Shown here piece by piece: positions 9,540-19,494 of a DNA stretch of 64,000 nucleotides. Source of the DNA: Ralstonia sp. SET104 (GTDB lineage: Bacteria > Pseudomonadota > Gammaproteobacteria > Burkholderiales > Burkholderiaceae); assembly GCF_003851545.1 (NCBI RefSeq), contig NZ_BHVX01000015.1, positions 1 to 64,000 of the forward strand, in the 5' to 3' direction. The notes under the pieces were generated by a model, which searched no databases, had not been told where the DNA came from, and worked only from the letters and a program-made list of their open reading frames with translations. Numbering within the stretch: position 1 is the stretch's first letter; every line of letters starts with the position of its first letter. The position numbers and the translations under genes were made by a program.

Positions 9540-11426
9540 TCAGGCCGTAGCCGGAACGTTGCCCGGGTTCGCGCCGGCCGGAGTACCGCCGCCCGGCGGG
9601 GTGCTGCCACCGCCGGTCGAACCGTAACGCGGCGGGCGCGGCGGCTTGCCATCCATGATGTCGTTGACCTGGTCGGCGTCGATGGTTTCCCATTCGAGCA
9701 GCGCGGCAGTCATGGCTTCCACCTTGTCGCGATTCGATTCCAGCAGGCCCTTGGCCAGCGCGTACTGCTCGTCCACGATGCGGCGGATTTCCGCGTCAAC
9801 CTTCTGCTGGGTCGCCTCAGACACCGTCTTGGATGCCATACGGCCGAAGAAACCGTCCTGCTCGGTATCGACGTACACCATGGTGCCGAGCGTGTCGCTC
9901 ATGCCGTAGCGCGTCACCATGTCGCGGGCCATCTTGGTGGCACGCTCAAAGTCATTGGACGCCCCAGTGCTCATCGCGCCCAGGAACACCTCTTCCGCAG
10001 CACGACCGCCAAACAGAATCGCGACCTCTTCAAGCATCGTGTCCTTATAGGCGTAATGCTTATCGTGCTCCGGCAACTGCCAGGTCAGGCCACCAGCCCA
10101 GCCGCGCGGCATGATCGTGACCTTATGCACCGGATCGGCCTTCGGCAGCAGCTTGGCGACCACCGCATGGCCTGACTCGTGATATGCCGTCGCCTTGCGC
10201 TCTTCCTCACGAATAACCGCCGACTTGCGCTCCGGCCCCATGTAGATTTTGTCCTTCGCGTCTTCGAAGTCCTGCATGTCGACCACGCGCTTGTTGCGGC
10301 GTGCGGCAAACAGCGCAGCTTCGTTGACCAGGTTGGCCAGATCCGCACCCGAGAAGCCCGGCGTGCCGCGTGCCAGCACCGATGCATCCACATCGTTGCC
10401 AATCGGCACCTTGCGCATGTGAACCTTGAGGATCTGCTCACGGCCGCGGATGTCCGGCAGGCCCACATAGACTTGGCGGTCAAAACGGCCCGGACGCAGC
10501 AGCGCCTTGTCGAGCACATCAGCGCGGTTGGTTGCCGCAATCACGATGACGCCGGAGTTGGCCTCGAAGCCATCCATCTCGACCAGCATCTGGTTCAGGG
10601 TCTGTTCGCGCTCGTCGTTGCCGCCACCCATGCCGGCGCCACGATGGCGGCCGACCGCATCGATTTCGTCGATGAATACGATGCAGGGGGCTTGCTTCTT
10701 GGCATTCTCGAACATGTCGCGCACGCGGGCTGCACCCACGCCAACGAACATTTCAACGAAGTCCGAGCCGGAGATGCTGAAGAACGGCACTTTGGCTTCA
10801 CCCGCAATGGCACGTGCCAGCAGCGTCTTACCCGTACCTGGAGGGCCGACCAGCAGTACGCCGCGCGGGATACGCCCACCCAATTTCTGGAATTTCTGCG
10901 GGTCTTTCAGGAAGTCGACCAGCTCGACAACTTCCTCCTTCGATTCGTCACACCCTGCCACGTCAGCAAACGTGACGCTATTGTTGTTCTCGTCGATCAG
11001 ACGTGCGCGGGATTTGCCGAAGGAGAAGGCACCACCTTTCCCGCCACCTTGCATCTGCCGCATCATGTAGAACCAGAACACGATGATCAACAGCGTGGGA
11101 CCGAGGTAGTAAAGCGCAGTGAGGAGCACACCTTGCTCTTCTTCCGCCTTGCCGGTCACTTGCACACCGTACTTCATCAGATCGCCGACCATCCAGATGT
11201 CGCCCGGCGAGATGATGGAATACTTGTTGCCCTCGTTGGGCGTGACCAACAGCGTACGACCCTGGACCTCGACACGCTTGACCTTGCCGCCCTTCGCGTC
11301 ATCCATGAATTGCGAGTACGTCACGCCCTCTTGGGCGCGCGGCTTGTCGAACTGCTTGAAGACGGTGAACAGCACCAAGGCAATCACCAGCCAGATGGCC
11401 GCCTTCTGAAACCAGTTGTTATTCAA
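9540..11426 (-). CDS. ftsH: ATP-dependent zinc metalloprotease FtsH
   Basis: Membrane-anchored AAA+ protease that degrades misfolded membrane proteins and regulators. The 628-aa protein has a short N-terminal helix (about 9-23), a periplasmic domain, a second helix (about 103-122), Walker A GPPGTGKT (194-201), Walker B VFIDEID, the SRH region and zinc site HESGH (416-420). The C-terminus is glycine/proline rich. The start is TTG at 11426, supported by AAAGGAG 7 nt upstream and the expected N-terminal hydrophobic helix. It lies downstream of rlmE, the classical pair. Confidence 0.97.
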   Translation of the reverse strand: MNNNWFQKAAIWLVIALVLFTVFKQFDKPRAQEGVTYSQFMDDAKGGKVKRVEVQGRTLLVTPNEGNKYSIISPGDIWMVGDLMKYGVQVTGKAEEEQGVLLTALYYLGPTLLIIVFWFYMMRQMQGGGKGGAFSFGKSRARLIDENNNSVTFADVAGCDESKEEVVELVDFLKDPQKFQKLGGRIPRGVLLVGPPGTGKTLLARAIAGEAKVPFFSISGSDFVEMFVGVGAARVRDMFENAKKQAPCIVFIDEIDAVGRHRGAGMGGGNDEREQTLNQMLVEMDGFEANSGVIVIAATNRADVLDKALLRPGRFDRQVYVGLPDIRGREQILKVHMRKVPIGNDVDASVLARGTPGFSGADLANLVNEAALFAARRNKRVVDMQDFEDAKDKIYMGPERKSAVIREEERKATAYHESGHAVVAKLLPKADPVHKVTIMPRGWAGGLTWQLPEHDKHYAYKDTMLEEVAILFGGRAAEEVFLGAMSTGASNDFERATKMARDMVTRYGMSDTLGTMVYVDTEQDGFFGRMASKTVSEATQQKVDAEIRRIVDEQYALAKGLLESNRDKVEAMTAALLEWETIDADQVNDIMDGKPPRPPRYGSTGGGSTPPGGGTPAGANPGNVPATA

Positions 11427-11557
11427 GGCGAGACTCCTTTAGAAATGCCTTGACGGGATGCTTGGCATTGTAATGCACGGACACCGCCGCGGGTTGATTG
11501 CCCGCAAGACCGCAAGACCACCGCTTCACCCGGGGGCCCCTTCCTGGGTATCGTCCG

Positions 11558-12223
11558 TCAGCCGGGATGCTTGAGCTGGCGGCCCAGCAGAAACGTTTCG
11601 GACGATTTGTCGCGGGAGGCTTTAGGCTTGCGCGGCGCCACGATCTTGAAATGGCGCTTGAACATCTCGACGATCTGACTATAGCCGCTGCCGTGAAAAC
11701 ATTTGATCAGCAGCGCGCCTTCAGGTTTCAGGTGCGCCATGGCAAATTCCACAGCCAGCTCGGCGATGTGCTCCATGCGCGCGGCGTCTGCCGACGCCAC
11801 ACCTGAGAGGTTGGGGGCCATATCGGACAAAACAAGGTCCACTTTGCCCCCACCGGTGGCCTCTAGCACGATTTCTTCCAATTGGCGGAAAACATCGTCC
11901 TCGCGAAAGTCACCCTGGATGAACTCGACGTCCGCAATGGCTTCCATGGGGAGAATGTCAATGGCAACGATGGCGCCATCAATGCGACCGTCCTTGGCGC
12001 GCGGTGAGGCGGCCAGCTTGTTGCGCACATACTGACTCCAACTGCCCGGCGCAGCGCCCAAATCAACGATGACTTGACCCGGCTTGATCAGCTTGTCCTG
12101 CTCGTCGATCTCTTTGAGCTTGTAGGCAGCGCGCGCGCGATAACCCTCGCGCTGCGCCAGCTTTACATATGGATCGTTGATATGGTCGTGCAGCCACGAC
12201 TGATTGAACTTGTTCTTTGCCAT
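11558..12223 (-). CDS. rlmE: 23S rRNA 2'-O-ribose methyltransferase RlmE (FtsJ/RrmJ)
   Basis: Heat-shock methyltransferase that modifies U2552 of 23S rRNA late in 50S assembly. The 221-aa product begins [14 protein letters not shown] and shows the SAM loop [12 protein letters not shown], the family Lys near the N-terminus (AYKLKEID), the catalytic Asp of LSDMAPN and the Lys of LLIKCFHG. The frame is open 91 codons upstream, but homology starts at the ATG at 12223. No Shine-Dalgarno is visible; a 13-bp tandem repeat fills that space. It is divergent from yhbY and upstream of ftsH. Confidence 0.95.
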   Translation of the reverse strand: MAKNKFNQSWLHDHINDPYVKLAQREGYRARAAYKLKEIDEQDKLIKPGQVIVDLGAAPGSWSQYVRNKLAASPRAKDGRIDGAIVAIDILPMEAIADVEFIQGDFREDDVFRQLEEIVLEATGGGKVDLVLSDMAPNLSGVASADAARMEHIAELAVEFAMAHLKPEGALLIKCFHGSGYSQIVEMFKRHFKIVAPRKPKASRDKSSETFLLGRQLKHPG

Positions 12224-12249
12224 CGAATTGGTTGCACGAATTGGTTGCA
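12224..12249 (-). repeat. Perfect 13-bp tandem repeat at the rlmE start
   Basis: The unit CGAATTGGTTGCA occurs at 12224-12236 and again at 12237-12249. On the minus strand it reads TGCAACCAATTCG twice, ending directly at the rlmE ATG where a ribosome site would be expected. Confidence 0.9.
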
Positions 12250-12344
12250 ATTTCGCCCAAATGCAGCGCCAAACATGGCGGCCAGGACTGATTTTGGCGG
12301 ATAATACGCGCCGTTTGTCTTTTTGCGCGATCCCGCCCTTATTT

Positions 12345-12845
12345 ATGCCCGCCCTTATCCTCACCCCTGCCCAACGATCGGAACTGCGCTCGGAAGCGCA
12401 CGCGTTGAACCCGGTCGTCATCATCGGTGCGGAGGGCCTGACCAAGGCCGTTCTGGCCGAAATCGACCGCTCGCTGGCGGCCCACGGGCTGATCAAGATT
12501 CGCGTCTTTGGCGATGACCGCGAAGCACGTATCGAACTCTATGACACCATCTGCGCCCGCCTGCAGGCCGCACCCGTGCAGCACATCGGCAAGCTGCTGG
12601 TGATCTGGCGTGAAGGTCCGGCCTACCTGAAGGAAAACCAGCCGCGAGACCTCAAGCCGCCGCGCAAGACCACCATTGGCGCAGGCCCGCGTTCGGTCAC
12701 CGTGCGCAAGCCGAACCCGAACAGTGCTCGCCGCCCGAAGCCGGTTCGCCTGAGCGTGCTCGGCAACGAACGTGTCACGGCCGGTGGCAACGTCAAGCGT
12801 GCCAAACCCCGTCAAGCCAGCCAGAAGAAGAAGGCGCTGTCCTGA
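12345..12845 (+). CDS. yhbY: YhbY-type CRM-domain RNA-binding protein
   Basis: Small ribosome-assembly factor that binds pre-50S particles. Residues 1-95 form the CRM domain, including [16 protein letters not shown], the GAEGLTKAV turn in place of the GxxG loop, and [10 protein letters not shown]. The remaining 70 residues are a basic, low-complexity tail rich in Lys, Arg and Pro ([19 protein letters not shown]), longer than in E. coli YhbY (about 97 aa), and probably disordered and RNA-binding. The frame is open upstream, but the homologous start is MPALILTP at 12345. It is divergent from rlmE, with a possible -10 GATAAT at 12300. Confidence 0.9.
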   Translation: MPALILTPAQRSELRSEAHALNPVVIIGAEGLTKAVLAEIDRSLAAHGLIKIRVFGDDREARIELYDTICARLQAAPVQHIGKLLVIWREGPAYLKENQPRDLKPPRKTTIGAGPRSVTVRKPNPNSARRPKPVRLSVLGNERVTAGGNVKRAKPRQASQKKKALS

Positions 12846-12871
12846 TCTGACTCAGAGCCCGTACAGAAAAC

Positions 12872-12899
12872 GACCGGCTTTTCAGCCGGTCTTTTTTTT
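12872..12899 (+). terminator. Intrinsic terminator after yhbY
   Basis: GACCGGCT (12872-12879), loop TTTC and AGCCGGTC (12884-12891) are followed by eight T residues on the plus strand, 27 nt after the yhbY stop. The convergent DUF4149 gene ends at 12905. Confidence 0.9.
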
Positions 12900-12904
12900 C
12901 GCCC

Positions 12905-13372
12905 TCAAGCGGTTTGCCGTACACCTGCTGTCTTCCAGATCAGCGCCAAGCCAAGCAGGCTTTGCGCCAGATAAAACACGCTCGACACACCATGCAGCAG
13001 GCCAAACTGCGCACGGTAAGGCGAATCCCCCACCGCTACGCCGAGCGCATCGGCCTGTTGGCGCAGCGAAGCCATGAACGGCTGCAGGCCGAAATACCCC
13101 ACTAGCACGCACAACAGCATCGCCAGCACCAGCCAGCGTAGCCGCTTGTAACCCGCCTGCCCGCGCCGCACCAGCGCTGTGGCCGCCAGCAGCAACAAAC
13201 AGCCAGTCGCAAGGCCGATCCATGCCTCGGCATGAAACAACCGGCCGGCAATCGCGCCGGCCAACTGGCGATCATCGAGCGTGGCAAACAGCGTCGGCGC
13301 GACGATGTAGCCAATGGTCCAGAGCGATCCGCACCATACCGTGGCAAGCAACTGGAAGAAGCGCTGCGGCAT
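12905..13372 (-). CDS. DUF4149-type (TMEM205-like) membrane protein
   Basis: Integral membrane protein of 155 aa with four predicted helices, near residues 5-28, 47-65, 78-97 and 128-147. The N-terminus MPQRFFQLLATVWCGSLWTIGYIVAP and the loop FHAEAWIGL resemble DUF4149 proteins, a family of unknown function often found next to greA in betaproteobacteria. It starts with ATG 20 nt after the greA stop, so co-transcription with greA is likely. No catalytic motif is visible. Confidence 0.8.
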   Translation of the reverse strand: MPQRFFQLLATVWCGSLWTIGYIVAPTLFATLDDRQLAGAIAGRLFHAEAWIGLATGCLLLLAATALVRRGQAGYKRLRWLVLAMLLCVLVGYFGLQPFMASLRQQADALGVAVGDSPYRAQFGLLHGVSSVFYLAQSLLGLALIWKTAGVRQTA

Positions 13373-13392
13373 GGCGGTCGTCTCGGCTTGGG

Positions 13393-13869
13393 TTAAAGGT
13401 ACTTGACGGCCAGGACTTCGTATTCGCGCTCACCGCCAGGGGCGACCACGGTGGCGACGTCGCCTTCGAACTTGCCGATCAGCGCACGGGCGATCGGAGA
13501 GCTGATGGAGATCTTGCCGGTTTCCAAGTCCGCCTCGTCATCGCCGACGATCTGATAAGTGACAGGCTTGCCCGAATCGAGGTCTTCCAGGTCAATGGTG
13601 GCACCAAAGACCACGCGGCCTTCGGCATCGAGTTCGGACGGATCGATGATATTCGCGGCCGACAACTTGCCTTCGATTTCCTGGATGCGGCCTTCGATGA
13701 AACCCTGGCGCTCCTTGGCGGCATCGTAATCGGCGTTTTCAGACAGGTCGCCTTGGGCACGTGCCTCGGCGATGGCGTTGACGACGGCCGGACGCTCCTT
13801 GGTCTTCAGACGTTGGAGTTCGTCTTTCAGCATCTCGGCACCGCGCTTGGTGATCGGAATGGTGCTCAT
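13393..13869 (-). CDS. greA: Transcription elongation factor GreA
   Basis: Rescues backtracked RNA polymerase by stimulating transcript cleavage. The 158-aa protein has the N-terminal coiled coil with the acidic tip [12 protein letters not shown] and a C-terminal FKBP-like domain ([14 protein letters not shown]). Length and motifs match the family. The ATG at 13869 begins [15 protein letters not shown] nested hairpin with a T-run ends about 22 nt upstream of this start, which may insulate greA from carB or act as an attenuator. Confidence 0.97.
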   Translation of the reverse strand: MSTIPITKRGAEMLKDELQRLKTKERPAVVNAIAEARAQGDLSENADYDAAKERQGFIEGRIQEIEGKLSAANIIDPSELDAEGRVVFGATIDLEDLDSGKPVTYQIVGDDEADLETGKISISSPIARALIGKFEGDVATVVAPGGEREYEVLAVKYL

Positions 13870-13890
13870 GTTGAATAATTCAGAATCACA

Positions 13891-13950
13891 AAAAAATCAG
13901 CCGCTGCGAAGCGGGAGGGCGCGTAGCGCACACCCGCCTGACGGCGGCTG
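13891..13950 (-). terminator. Nested hairpin with T-run between carB and greA
   Basis: CAGCCGC (13898-13904) pairs with GCGGCTG (13944-13950). Inside, GCGGG (13911-13915) pairs with CCCGC (13933-13937) around GCGC-GTA-GCGC. On the minus strand the outer stem is followed by ATTTTTTTG. It ends about 22 nt before the greA ATG, so it could be the carB terminator or a greA leader attenuator. Confidence 0.75.
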
Positions 13951-13984
13951 TCGTTGTTTTGACACGGACGCTCTAGTGTAGGCG

Positions 13985-14023
13985 AACCGCCCGGAGGCGG
14001 CAACTGCCTCACTCCGGGCGGTT
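13985..14023. repeat. Inverted repeat just downstream of carB
   Basis: AACCGCCCGGA (13985-13995) and TCCGGGCGGTT (14013-14023) form a perfect 11-bp stem, with a small inner GGC/GCC pair in the loop. It lies 43 nt past the carB stop. No T-run follows on either strand. It probably protects the carB transcript 3' end or aids termination together with the next hairpin. Confidence 0.7.
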
Positions 14024-14065
14024 CAGCGCGACGCTATGCCGCGTCGCGGGGCCCTGATGATGGGC

Positions 14066-17000
14066 TTACAGCGTCGCGTGCAGGCCCTGCAGGTCATACA
14101 CATCCAGGTGTTGCATGTGCTTCAGACCTTCCACTGCGGCGCGCGCGCCAGCAATGGTCGTGTAGTACGTCACACGCTGGGCCAGCGCGGCCTGACGGAT
14201 GGAACGCGAGTCGGCAATTGCGGCACGCGTCTCGTCAACGGTCGTGAACACGAGGGCGATCTCGCTGTTCTTGATCATATCGACGATATGCGGACGGCCG
14301 TCCTTCACCTTGTTGACCACACGCACCGGAATGCCTGCGGCTTCGATGGCCGAGGCCGTGCCGCGCGTCGCCACGATCGGGTAGCCCAGCGTGTGCAGCG
14401 CACGGGCGACTTCCACCGCTTGCGGCTTGTCGCTGTCCTTGACCGTCATCAGCACGGTGCCCTTCTCGGGCAGGCGCGAACCAGCGGCGAGCTGGCTCTT
14501 GAACAGCGCCTCGCCGAAGGTCTTGCCGACGCCCATCACTTCACCGGTCGAGCGCATCTCCGGTCCAAGCACCGGGTCCACGCCCGGGAACTTGTTGAAC
14601 GGGAACACGGCCTCCTTGACGCTGTAGTACGACGGCACGACTTCCGTTTCGATGCCTTGCGAATCGAGCGACTGGCCAGCCATGCAGCGCGCGGCCACCT
14701 TGGCCAGCGAGATGCCGGTTGCCTTCGACACGTACGGCACCGTGCGCGAGGCGCGCGGGTTCACTTCGAGCACGTAGACAATGTCTTCGCCGCCCTTCTG
14801 CTGGATGGCGAACTGCACGTTCATCAGGCCAACCACGTTCAGGGCCTTGGCCATCGCGGCGGTCTGGCGCTTGAGTTCGTCAACCGTGGCTTGCGACAGC
14901 GAGTACGGCGGCAACGAGCAAGCGGAGTCGCCCGAGTGCACGCCCGCCTGTTCGATGTGCTCCATCACGCCGCCGATAAACACGCGCTTGCCGTCAGAGA
15001 GGCAATCCACGTCGCATTCGATGGCGTCGTTCAGGAAGCGGTCGAGCAGCACCGGGCTGTCGTTCGACACCTTCACGGCCTCGCGCATGTAGCGCTCGAG
15101 ATCGCGCGGCTCGTGCACGATTTCCATCGCACGGCCACCCAGCACGTACGACGGGCGCACCACCAGCGGGTAGCCGATTTCTTCGGCCAGCTTGAGCGCT
15201 TCGTCTTCGGCGCGCGCCGTGCGATTGGGCGGCTGACGCAAGCCCAGCTCGTGCAGCAGCTTCTGAAAGCGCTCGCGGTCTTCAGCCGCATCGATCATGT
15301 CCGGCGACGTACCGATGATGGGCACGCCGTTGGCTTCCAGGTCGAGCGCGAGCTTCAGCGGCGTCTGGCCGCCGTACTGCACGATCACGCCGACCGGCTT
15401 TTCCTTGTCGACGATCTCGAGCACGTCTTCGAGCGTGACGGGCTCGAAGTACAGGCGGTCGGACGTGTCGTAATCGGTCGAAACTGTTTCCGGGTTGCAG
15501 TTGACCATGATGGTCTCGTACCCGTCTTCGCGCAGCGCCAGCGCGGCGTGCACGCAGCAGTAGTCGAACTCGATACCCTGGCCGATCCGGTTCGGGCCGC
15601 CGCCCAGCACCATGATCTTCTTGTTATTGGTGGGCTCGGCTTCGCACTCGCCGTGCTCGGCCTCGTAGGTCGAGTACAAGTAAGCCGTATTGGTGGCGAA
15701 CTCGGCCGCGCAGGTGTCCACGCGCTTGTAGACCGGGCGGACCTTCTCGGCGATACGCTTCTCGCGCACGGCCTTCGCCGTCGTCTTCATCAACTTGGCC
15801 AAACGACGGTCGGAGAAACCCTTCTGCTTGAGCAAACGCAGTTCGGCAGCCGACAGGCTATCGAGCGCGCGCGCCTTCACCAGCGTTTCAGTCTTGACGA
15901 TGTCCTCGATCTGCGCGAGGAACCACGGGTCCACAGCCGTCTCGGAGTAGACCTCGTCAATCGACAGGCCCAGGCGGAATGCGTCACCCAGATACCAGAT
16001 GCGGTCGGGGCCGGCTTCGCCGATCTCCTCGATGACCTCGTCGCGGTCGGCGGATTTCTCATCCAGCCCGTCCACGCCGACTTCCAGGCCGCGCAGCGCT
16101 TTCTGGAACGATTCCTGGAAGGTACGGCCCATGGCCATCACCTCGCCCACCGACTTCATCTGCGTGGTCAGGTGGCTGTCGGCCTGCGGGAATTTTTCGA
16201 ACGCGAAACGCGGCACCTTGGTGACCACGTAGTCGATCGACGGCTCGAACGACGCCGGGGTCGCGCCGCCGGTGATCTCGTTCTTCAGCTCGTCCAGCGT
16301 GTAGCCCACGGCCAGCTTGGCGGCAACCTTGGCGATCGGGAAACCGGTGGCCTTCGAGGCCAGCGCCGACGAACGCGACACGCGCGGGTTCATCTCGATC
16401 ACGATCATCCGGCCATCTTGCGGATTGATCGAGAACTGGACGTTCGAGCCGCCGGTATCGACACCGATTTCACGCAGCACAGCCAGCGAGGCGTTACGCA
16501 GGATCTGATATTCCTTGTCGGTCAGCGTCTGCGCCGGGGCCACGGTGATGGAGTCACCGGTGTGGATGCCCATCGGGTCGAGGTTTTCGATCGAGCAGAC
16601 GATGATGCAGTTGTCGGCGCGGTCGCGCACGACTTCCATCTCGTATTCCTTCCAGCCGAGCAGCGATTCTTCAATCAGCAGCTCGTTGGTCGGCGAGAGG
16701 TCCAGGCCGCGCTTGCAGATCTCTTCAAATTCTTCGCGGTTGTAAGCGATGCCGCCGCCCGTGCCGCCCAGCGTGAACGACGGACGGATCACGATCGGGT
16801 AGCCGCTGGTGCCGGTTTCCTTGGCGATTTGCGACTGCACGGCCACGGCTTCGTCCATCGAATGCGCAATGCCCGACTTGGCCGAACCCAGGCCGATCTT
16901 GGTCATTGCATCCTTGAACTTCTGGCGGTCTTCGGCCTTGTCGATGGCCTCGGGCGACGCACCGATCAGTTCGACGTTGTACTTGGCCAGCACGCCGTGG

Positions 17001-17311
17001 CGGTGCAGGTCCAGCGCGCAGTTCAGCGCGGTCTGGCCACCCATGGTCGGCAGAATCGCGTCCGGGCGCTCCTTGGCGATGATGCGCTCGACCACTTCCC
17101 AGGTGATCGGCTCGATGTAGGTCACATCGGCCGTGCTCGGGTCGGTCATGATGGTGGCCGGGTTGCTATTGACCAGGACCACCTTGAAGCCCTCCTCGCG
17201 CAGCGCCTTGCAAGCCTGCGCGCCGGAGTAATCGAATTCACACGCCTGGCCGATGATGATCGGACCTGCGCCGATGATCAGGATGGTTTTGATATCTGTA
17301 CGTTTTGGCAT
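14066..17311 (-). CDS. carB: Carbamoyl-phosphate synthase large subunit CarB
   Basis: Makes carbamoyl phosphate for arginine and pyrimidine synthesis from bicarbonate, ATP and glutamine-derived ammonia supplied by CarA. The 1081-aa product has the duplicated architecture: an N-terminal carboxyphosphate ATP-grasp half, an oligomerisation domain near 405-550, a second ATP-grasp half for carbamate phosphorylation ([15 protein letters not shown] near 570), and a C-terminal allosteric MGS-like domain ([15 protein letters not shown]). It starts at the ATG at 17311, 16 nt after the lysE-type gene. Confidence 0.98.
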   Translation of the reverse strand: MPKRTDIKTILIIGAGPIIIGQACEFDYSGAQACKALREEGFKVVLVNSNPATIMTDPSTADVTYIEPITWEVVERIIAKERPDAILPTMGGQTALNCALDLHRHGVLAKYNVELIGASPEAIDKAEDRQKFKDAMTKIGLGSAKSGIAHSMDEAVAVQSQIAKETGTSGYPIVIRPSFTLGGTGGGIAYNREEFEEICKRGLDLSPTNELLIEESLLGWKEYEMEVVRDRADNCIIVCSIENLDPMGIHTGDSITVAPAQTLTDKEYQILRNASLAVLREIGVDTGGSNVQFSINPQDGRMIVIEMNPRVSRSSALASKATGFPIAKVAAKLAVGYTLDELKNEITGGATPASFEPSIDYVVTKVPRFAFEKFPQADSHLTTQMKSVGEVMAMGRTFQESFQKALRGLEVGVDGLDEKSADRDEVIEEIGEAGPDRIWYLGDAFRLGLSIDEVYSETAVDPWFLAQIEDIVKTETLVKARALDSLSAAELRLLKQKGFSDRRLAKLMKTTAKAVREKRIAEKVRPVYKRVDTCAAEFATNTAYLYSTYEAEHGECEAEPTNNKKIMVLGGGPNRIGQGIEFDYCCVHAALALREDGYETIMVNCNPETVSTDYDTSDRLYFEPVTLEDVLEIVDKEKPVGVIVQYGGQTPLKLALDLEANGVPIIGTSPDMIDAAEDRERFQKLLHELGLRQPPNRTARAEDEALKLAEEIGYPLVVRPSYVLGGRAMEIVHEPRDLERYMREAVKVSNDSPVLLDRFLNDAIECDVDCLSDGKRVFIGGVMEHIEQAGVHSGDSACSLPPYSLSQATVDELKRQTAAMAKALNVVGLMNVQFAIQQKGGEDIVYVLEVNPRASRTVPYVSKATGISLAKVAARCMAGQSLDSQGIETEVVPSYYSVKEAVFPFNKFPGVDPVLGPEMRSTGEVMGVGKTFGEALFKSQLAAGSRLPEKGTVLMTVKDSDKPQAVEVARALHTLGYPIVATRGTASAIEAAGIPVRVVNKVKDGRPHIVDMIKNSEIALVFTTVDETRAAIADSRSIRQAALAQRVTYYTTIAGARAAVEGLKHMQHLDVYDLQGLHATL

Positions 17312-17327
17312 AACCCGCTCGATTCGA

Positions 17328-18008
17328 TTAATTCAGTGTGGCCGTCGCCAGCTTGGCGGAAAAGCCGATAAACATGGCGCCGACGCCGCTGCTCATACCG
17401 GCAGACAGTCGTCGTCGCGCGCGGAACGCCGCGGCCAGCCGCGCGCCCACGAAGATGATGGTGGTCAGGTACAGGAAGCTGCAGACTTGGCAGACCAGCC
17501 CCAGCACGACGAACGACACCACCGGCAACGCGAAGTGCGGATCGACGAACTGGATGAAGAACGAGATGAAAAACAGGATCGCCTTCGGGTTCAACAGGCT
17601 GATGATCAGCGCCTTCTTGAACGGATTCGCTTCGTCTCGCTCGGTTGCCACTGCGCTCTGGTCAACCGCGCTGCCCTGTTGGCGAGCTCGCCAGTTGCGC
17701 ACGGCACCTCGCAGCATCTGCAGGCCGATCCACGCCAGATACGCCGCACCGATGTACTTCACGGCGTAAAACAGCGCCGGGCTCGCCTTCAATAGCGAAG
17801 CCACGCCCGCTGCCGACAGCACCATCAGAATGGCGTCGCCCAGAAACACGCCGCACGCGCCCTGGTAGCCCGCGCGCACACCGCGGCGGGCCGCCACCGA
17901 CAGCACGTACATCGAATTCGGCCCCGGCAGCAGCACGATGAAGATCGTGCCGAGCAGGAAGGTCCAGAACTCGGTGACGCCGAAGTGGGCGAGCATGAAG
18001 GCGTTCAT
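17328..18008 (-). CDS. LysE/RhtB-family amino acid exporter
   Basis: Predicted inner-membrane efflux protein of 226 aa. The N-terminal part has the family motif [21 protein letters not shown], followed by [16 protein letters not shown] and [23 protein letters not shown], with about six membrane segments. It is closest in style to LeuE/RhtB exporters; the substrate cannot be read from the sequence. It lies between carA (21 nt) and carB (16 nt), so it is almost certainly co-transcribed with both, hinting at a link to amino acid or arginine overflow. Confidence 0.88.
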   Translation of the reverse strand: MNAFMLAHFGVTEFWTFLLGTIFIVLLPGPNSMYVLSVAARRGVRAGYQGACGVFLGDAILMVLSAAGVASLLKASPALFYAVKYIGAAYLAWIGLQMLRGAVRNWRARQQGSAVDQSAVATERDEANPFKKALIISLLNPKAILFFISFFIQFVDPHFALPVVSFVVLGLVCQVCSFLYLTTIIFVGARLAAAFRARRRLSAGMSSGVGAMFIGFSAKLATATLN

Positions 18009-18029
18009 GGGGATGCGTTCTCGTTTGTG

Positions 18030-19166
18030 TTACTGCTTCGCTGCGTCCATCGCTGCAGTGAAGCGGTCGAACAGGTACGCGATGTCGTGCGGACCGGGCG
18101 ACGCTTCCGGGTGACCCTGGAAGCAGAACGCCGGGCGGTCGGTCAGTTCGAAGCCCTGCAGCGTGCCATCAAACAGCGAGACGTGCGTCACGCGTGCATT
18201 GGCCGGCAGCGATGCCGGGTCCACCGCAAAACCGTGGTTCTGCGAGGTGATGACCACGCGGCCGTCCTGCAAATCCTTGACCGGGTGGTTGGCGCCGTGG
18301 TGACCGGTCTTCATCTTGAGCGTCTTGGCGCCGACGGCCAGGCCCATGATCTGGTGCCCCAGGCAGATGCCGAACGTCGGGATGCGGCGCTCAAGGAACG
18401 CCTTCGTGGCGGCGATGGCGTAATCGCACGGCTCCGGATCACCAGGGCCGTTGGAGAGGAACACGCCGTCCGGGTTGTGCGCCAGCACATCGGCGGCACT
18501 GGTTTGCGCCGGCACCACCGTCACGCGACAGCCGCGCTCGGCCAGCATGCGCAGGATGTTGAACTTGACGCCAAAGTCATACGCAACCACGTGGTACTTC
18601 GGAGCCTCCTGCTTGCCGTAGCCGCGGCCCAGCGCCCATTCGGTCTGGGTCCACTCGTACGGCTCTGCAACAGACACCACTTTCGCCAGATCCATGCCCG
18701 ACAGGCCCGGGAACGAGCGCGCCAGGTCGATCGCCTTCTGCACGTTGTCTTCGCCGGCCAGGATGCAGCCGTTCTGGGCGCCCTTCTCGCGCAGGATGCG
18801 CGTCAGCTTGCGGGTGTCGATGCCGGCAATGGCAACGACTTTCTCGCCCTTCAGGTAGTGCGAGAGCGAATGCTCCTTGCGGAAGTTCGACGCGAGCAGC
18901 GGCAGATCCTTGATGATGAGGCCGGCGGCATGGACTTTCGTGGCTTCGACGTCCTCACGATTCACGCCAACGTTGCCGATATGCGGGTACGTAAGCGTGA
19001 CGATCTGGCGCGAGTAGCTCGGATCGGTAAGGATTTCCTGATAGCCGGTGATGGCGGTGTTGAACACCACTTCGCCGATCGTATGACCGGCCGCACCGAT
19101 GGAATAGCCACGAAAGACCGTGCCGTCTGCAAGCGCGAGAATGGCGGGCGGGAAAGACGGCAACAC
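18030..19166 (-). CDS. carA: Carbamoyl-phosphate synthase small subunit CarA
   Basis: Glutamine amidotransferase subunit that feeds ammonia to CarB. The 378-aa product has the N-terminal CPSase domain ([13 protein letters not shown]) and a C-terminal class I GATase domain with the nucleophile Cys in FGICLGHQ and the catalytic His/Glu in [11 protein letters not shown]. The start is GTG at 19166, with AGGAG 7 nt upstream. It heads the carA-lysE-carB operon and has a near-consensus promoter and a leader of roughly 190 nt. Confidence 0.97.
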   Translation of the reverse strand: MLPSFPPAILALADGTVFRGYSIGAAGHTIGEVVFNTAITGYQEILTDPSYSRQIVTLTYPHIGNVGVNREDVEATKVHAAGLIIKDLPLLASNFRKEHSLSHYLKGEKVVAIAGIDTRKLTRILREKGAQNGCILAGEDNVQKAIDLARSFPGLSGMDLAKVVSVAEPYEWTQTEWALGRGYGKQEAPKYHVVAYDFGVKFNILRMLAERGCRVTVVPAQTSAADVLAHNPDGVFLSNGPGDPEPCDYAIAATKAFLERRIPTFGICLGHQIMGLAVGAKTLKMKTGHHGANHPVKDLQDGRVVITSQNHGFAVDPASLPANARVTHVSLFDGTLQGFELTDRPAFCFQGHPEASPGPHDIAYLFDRFTAAMDAAKQ

Positions 19167-19365
19167 GGGTAGCTCCTGCTGGATTCACCCTGTGCCGACC
19201 TGAACACCTTGGCGCCGAAGCGGAATTCCGGCTGCGCGGAATCCGGGCCGTTTGCGCGTCGGGACTGGGGCAAAACTCACCAAGAAACGAGGCAGACGGG
19301 GCGGTAGGCGGGAGGTAGGAAGCGGTTGGCGCTAGGGTGATGGGTTTCTGAACTCAAACCTGACG

Positions 19366-19394
19366 ATTATACCCGCGCACCGCAAAAAACTCAA
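19366..19394 (-). promoter_or_regulatory. Sigma-70 promoter of the carA operon
   Basis: On the minus strand TTGAGT (19389-19394), a 17-bp spacer and TATAAT (19366-19371) form a near-consensus promoter. The start would be near 19359, leaving a leader of about 190 nt before the carA GTG. The leader contains an imperfect hairpin at 19229-19250. Confidence 0.75.
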
Positions 19395-19494
19395 TAAAAG
19401 GAAGGACTTAACGCCGAGTACCGCGTGAATTGTGACGTCCCGCAGTGCTCGCGAAGCCAGTTCCCGGCTGGCGAAAACGTCACTTTCTCCGGCC

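Noticed and set aside
14036..17371. Very long open frame (about 1111 codons) on the plus strand opposite carB
   Set aside because: It mirrors carB codon bias in GC-rich DNA, has His/Arg/Ala-rich low-information sequence and no domain; carB is certain.
19440..19494. Hairpin GCCAG/CTGGC after prpE as a terminator
   Set aside because: Short stem and no clear T-run on the minus strand.
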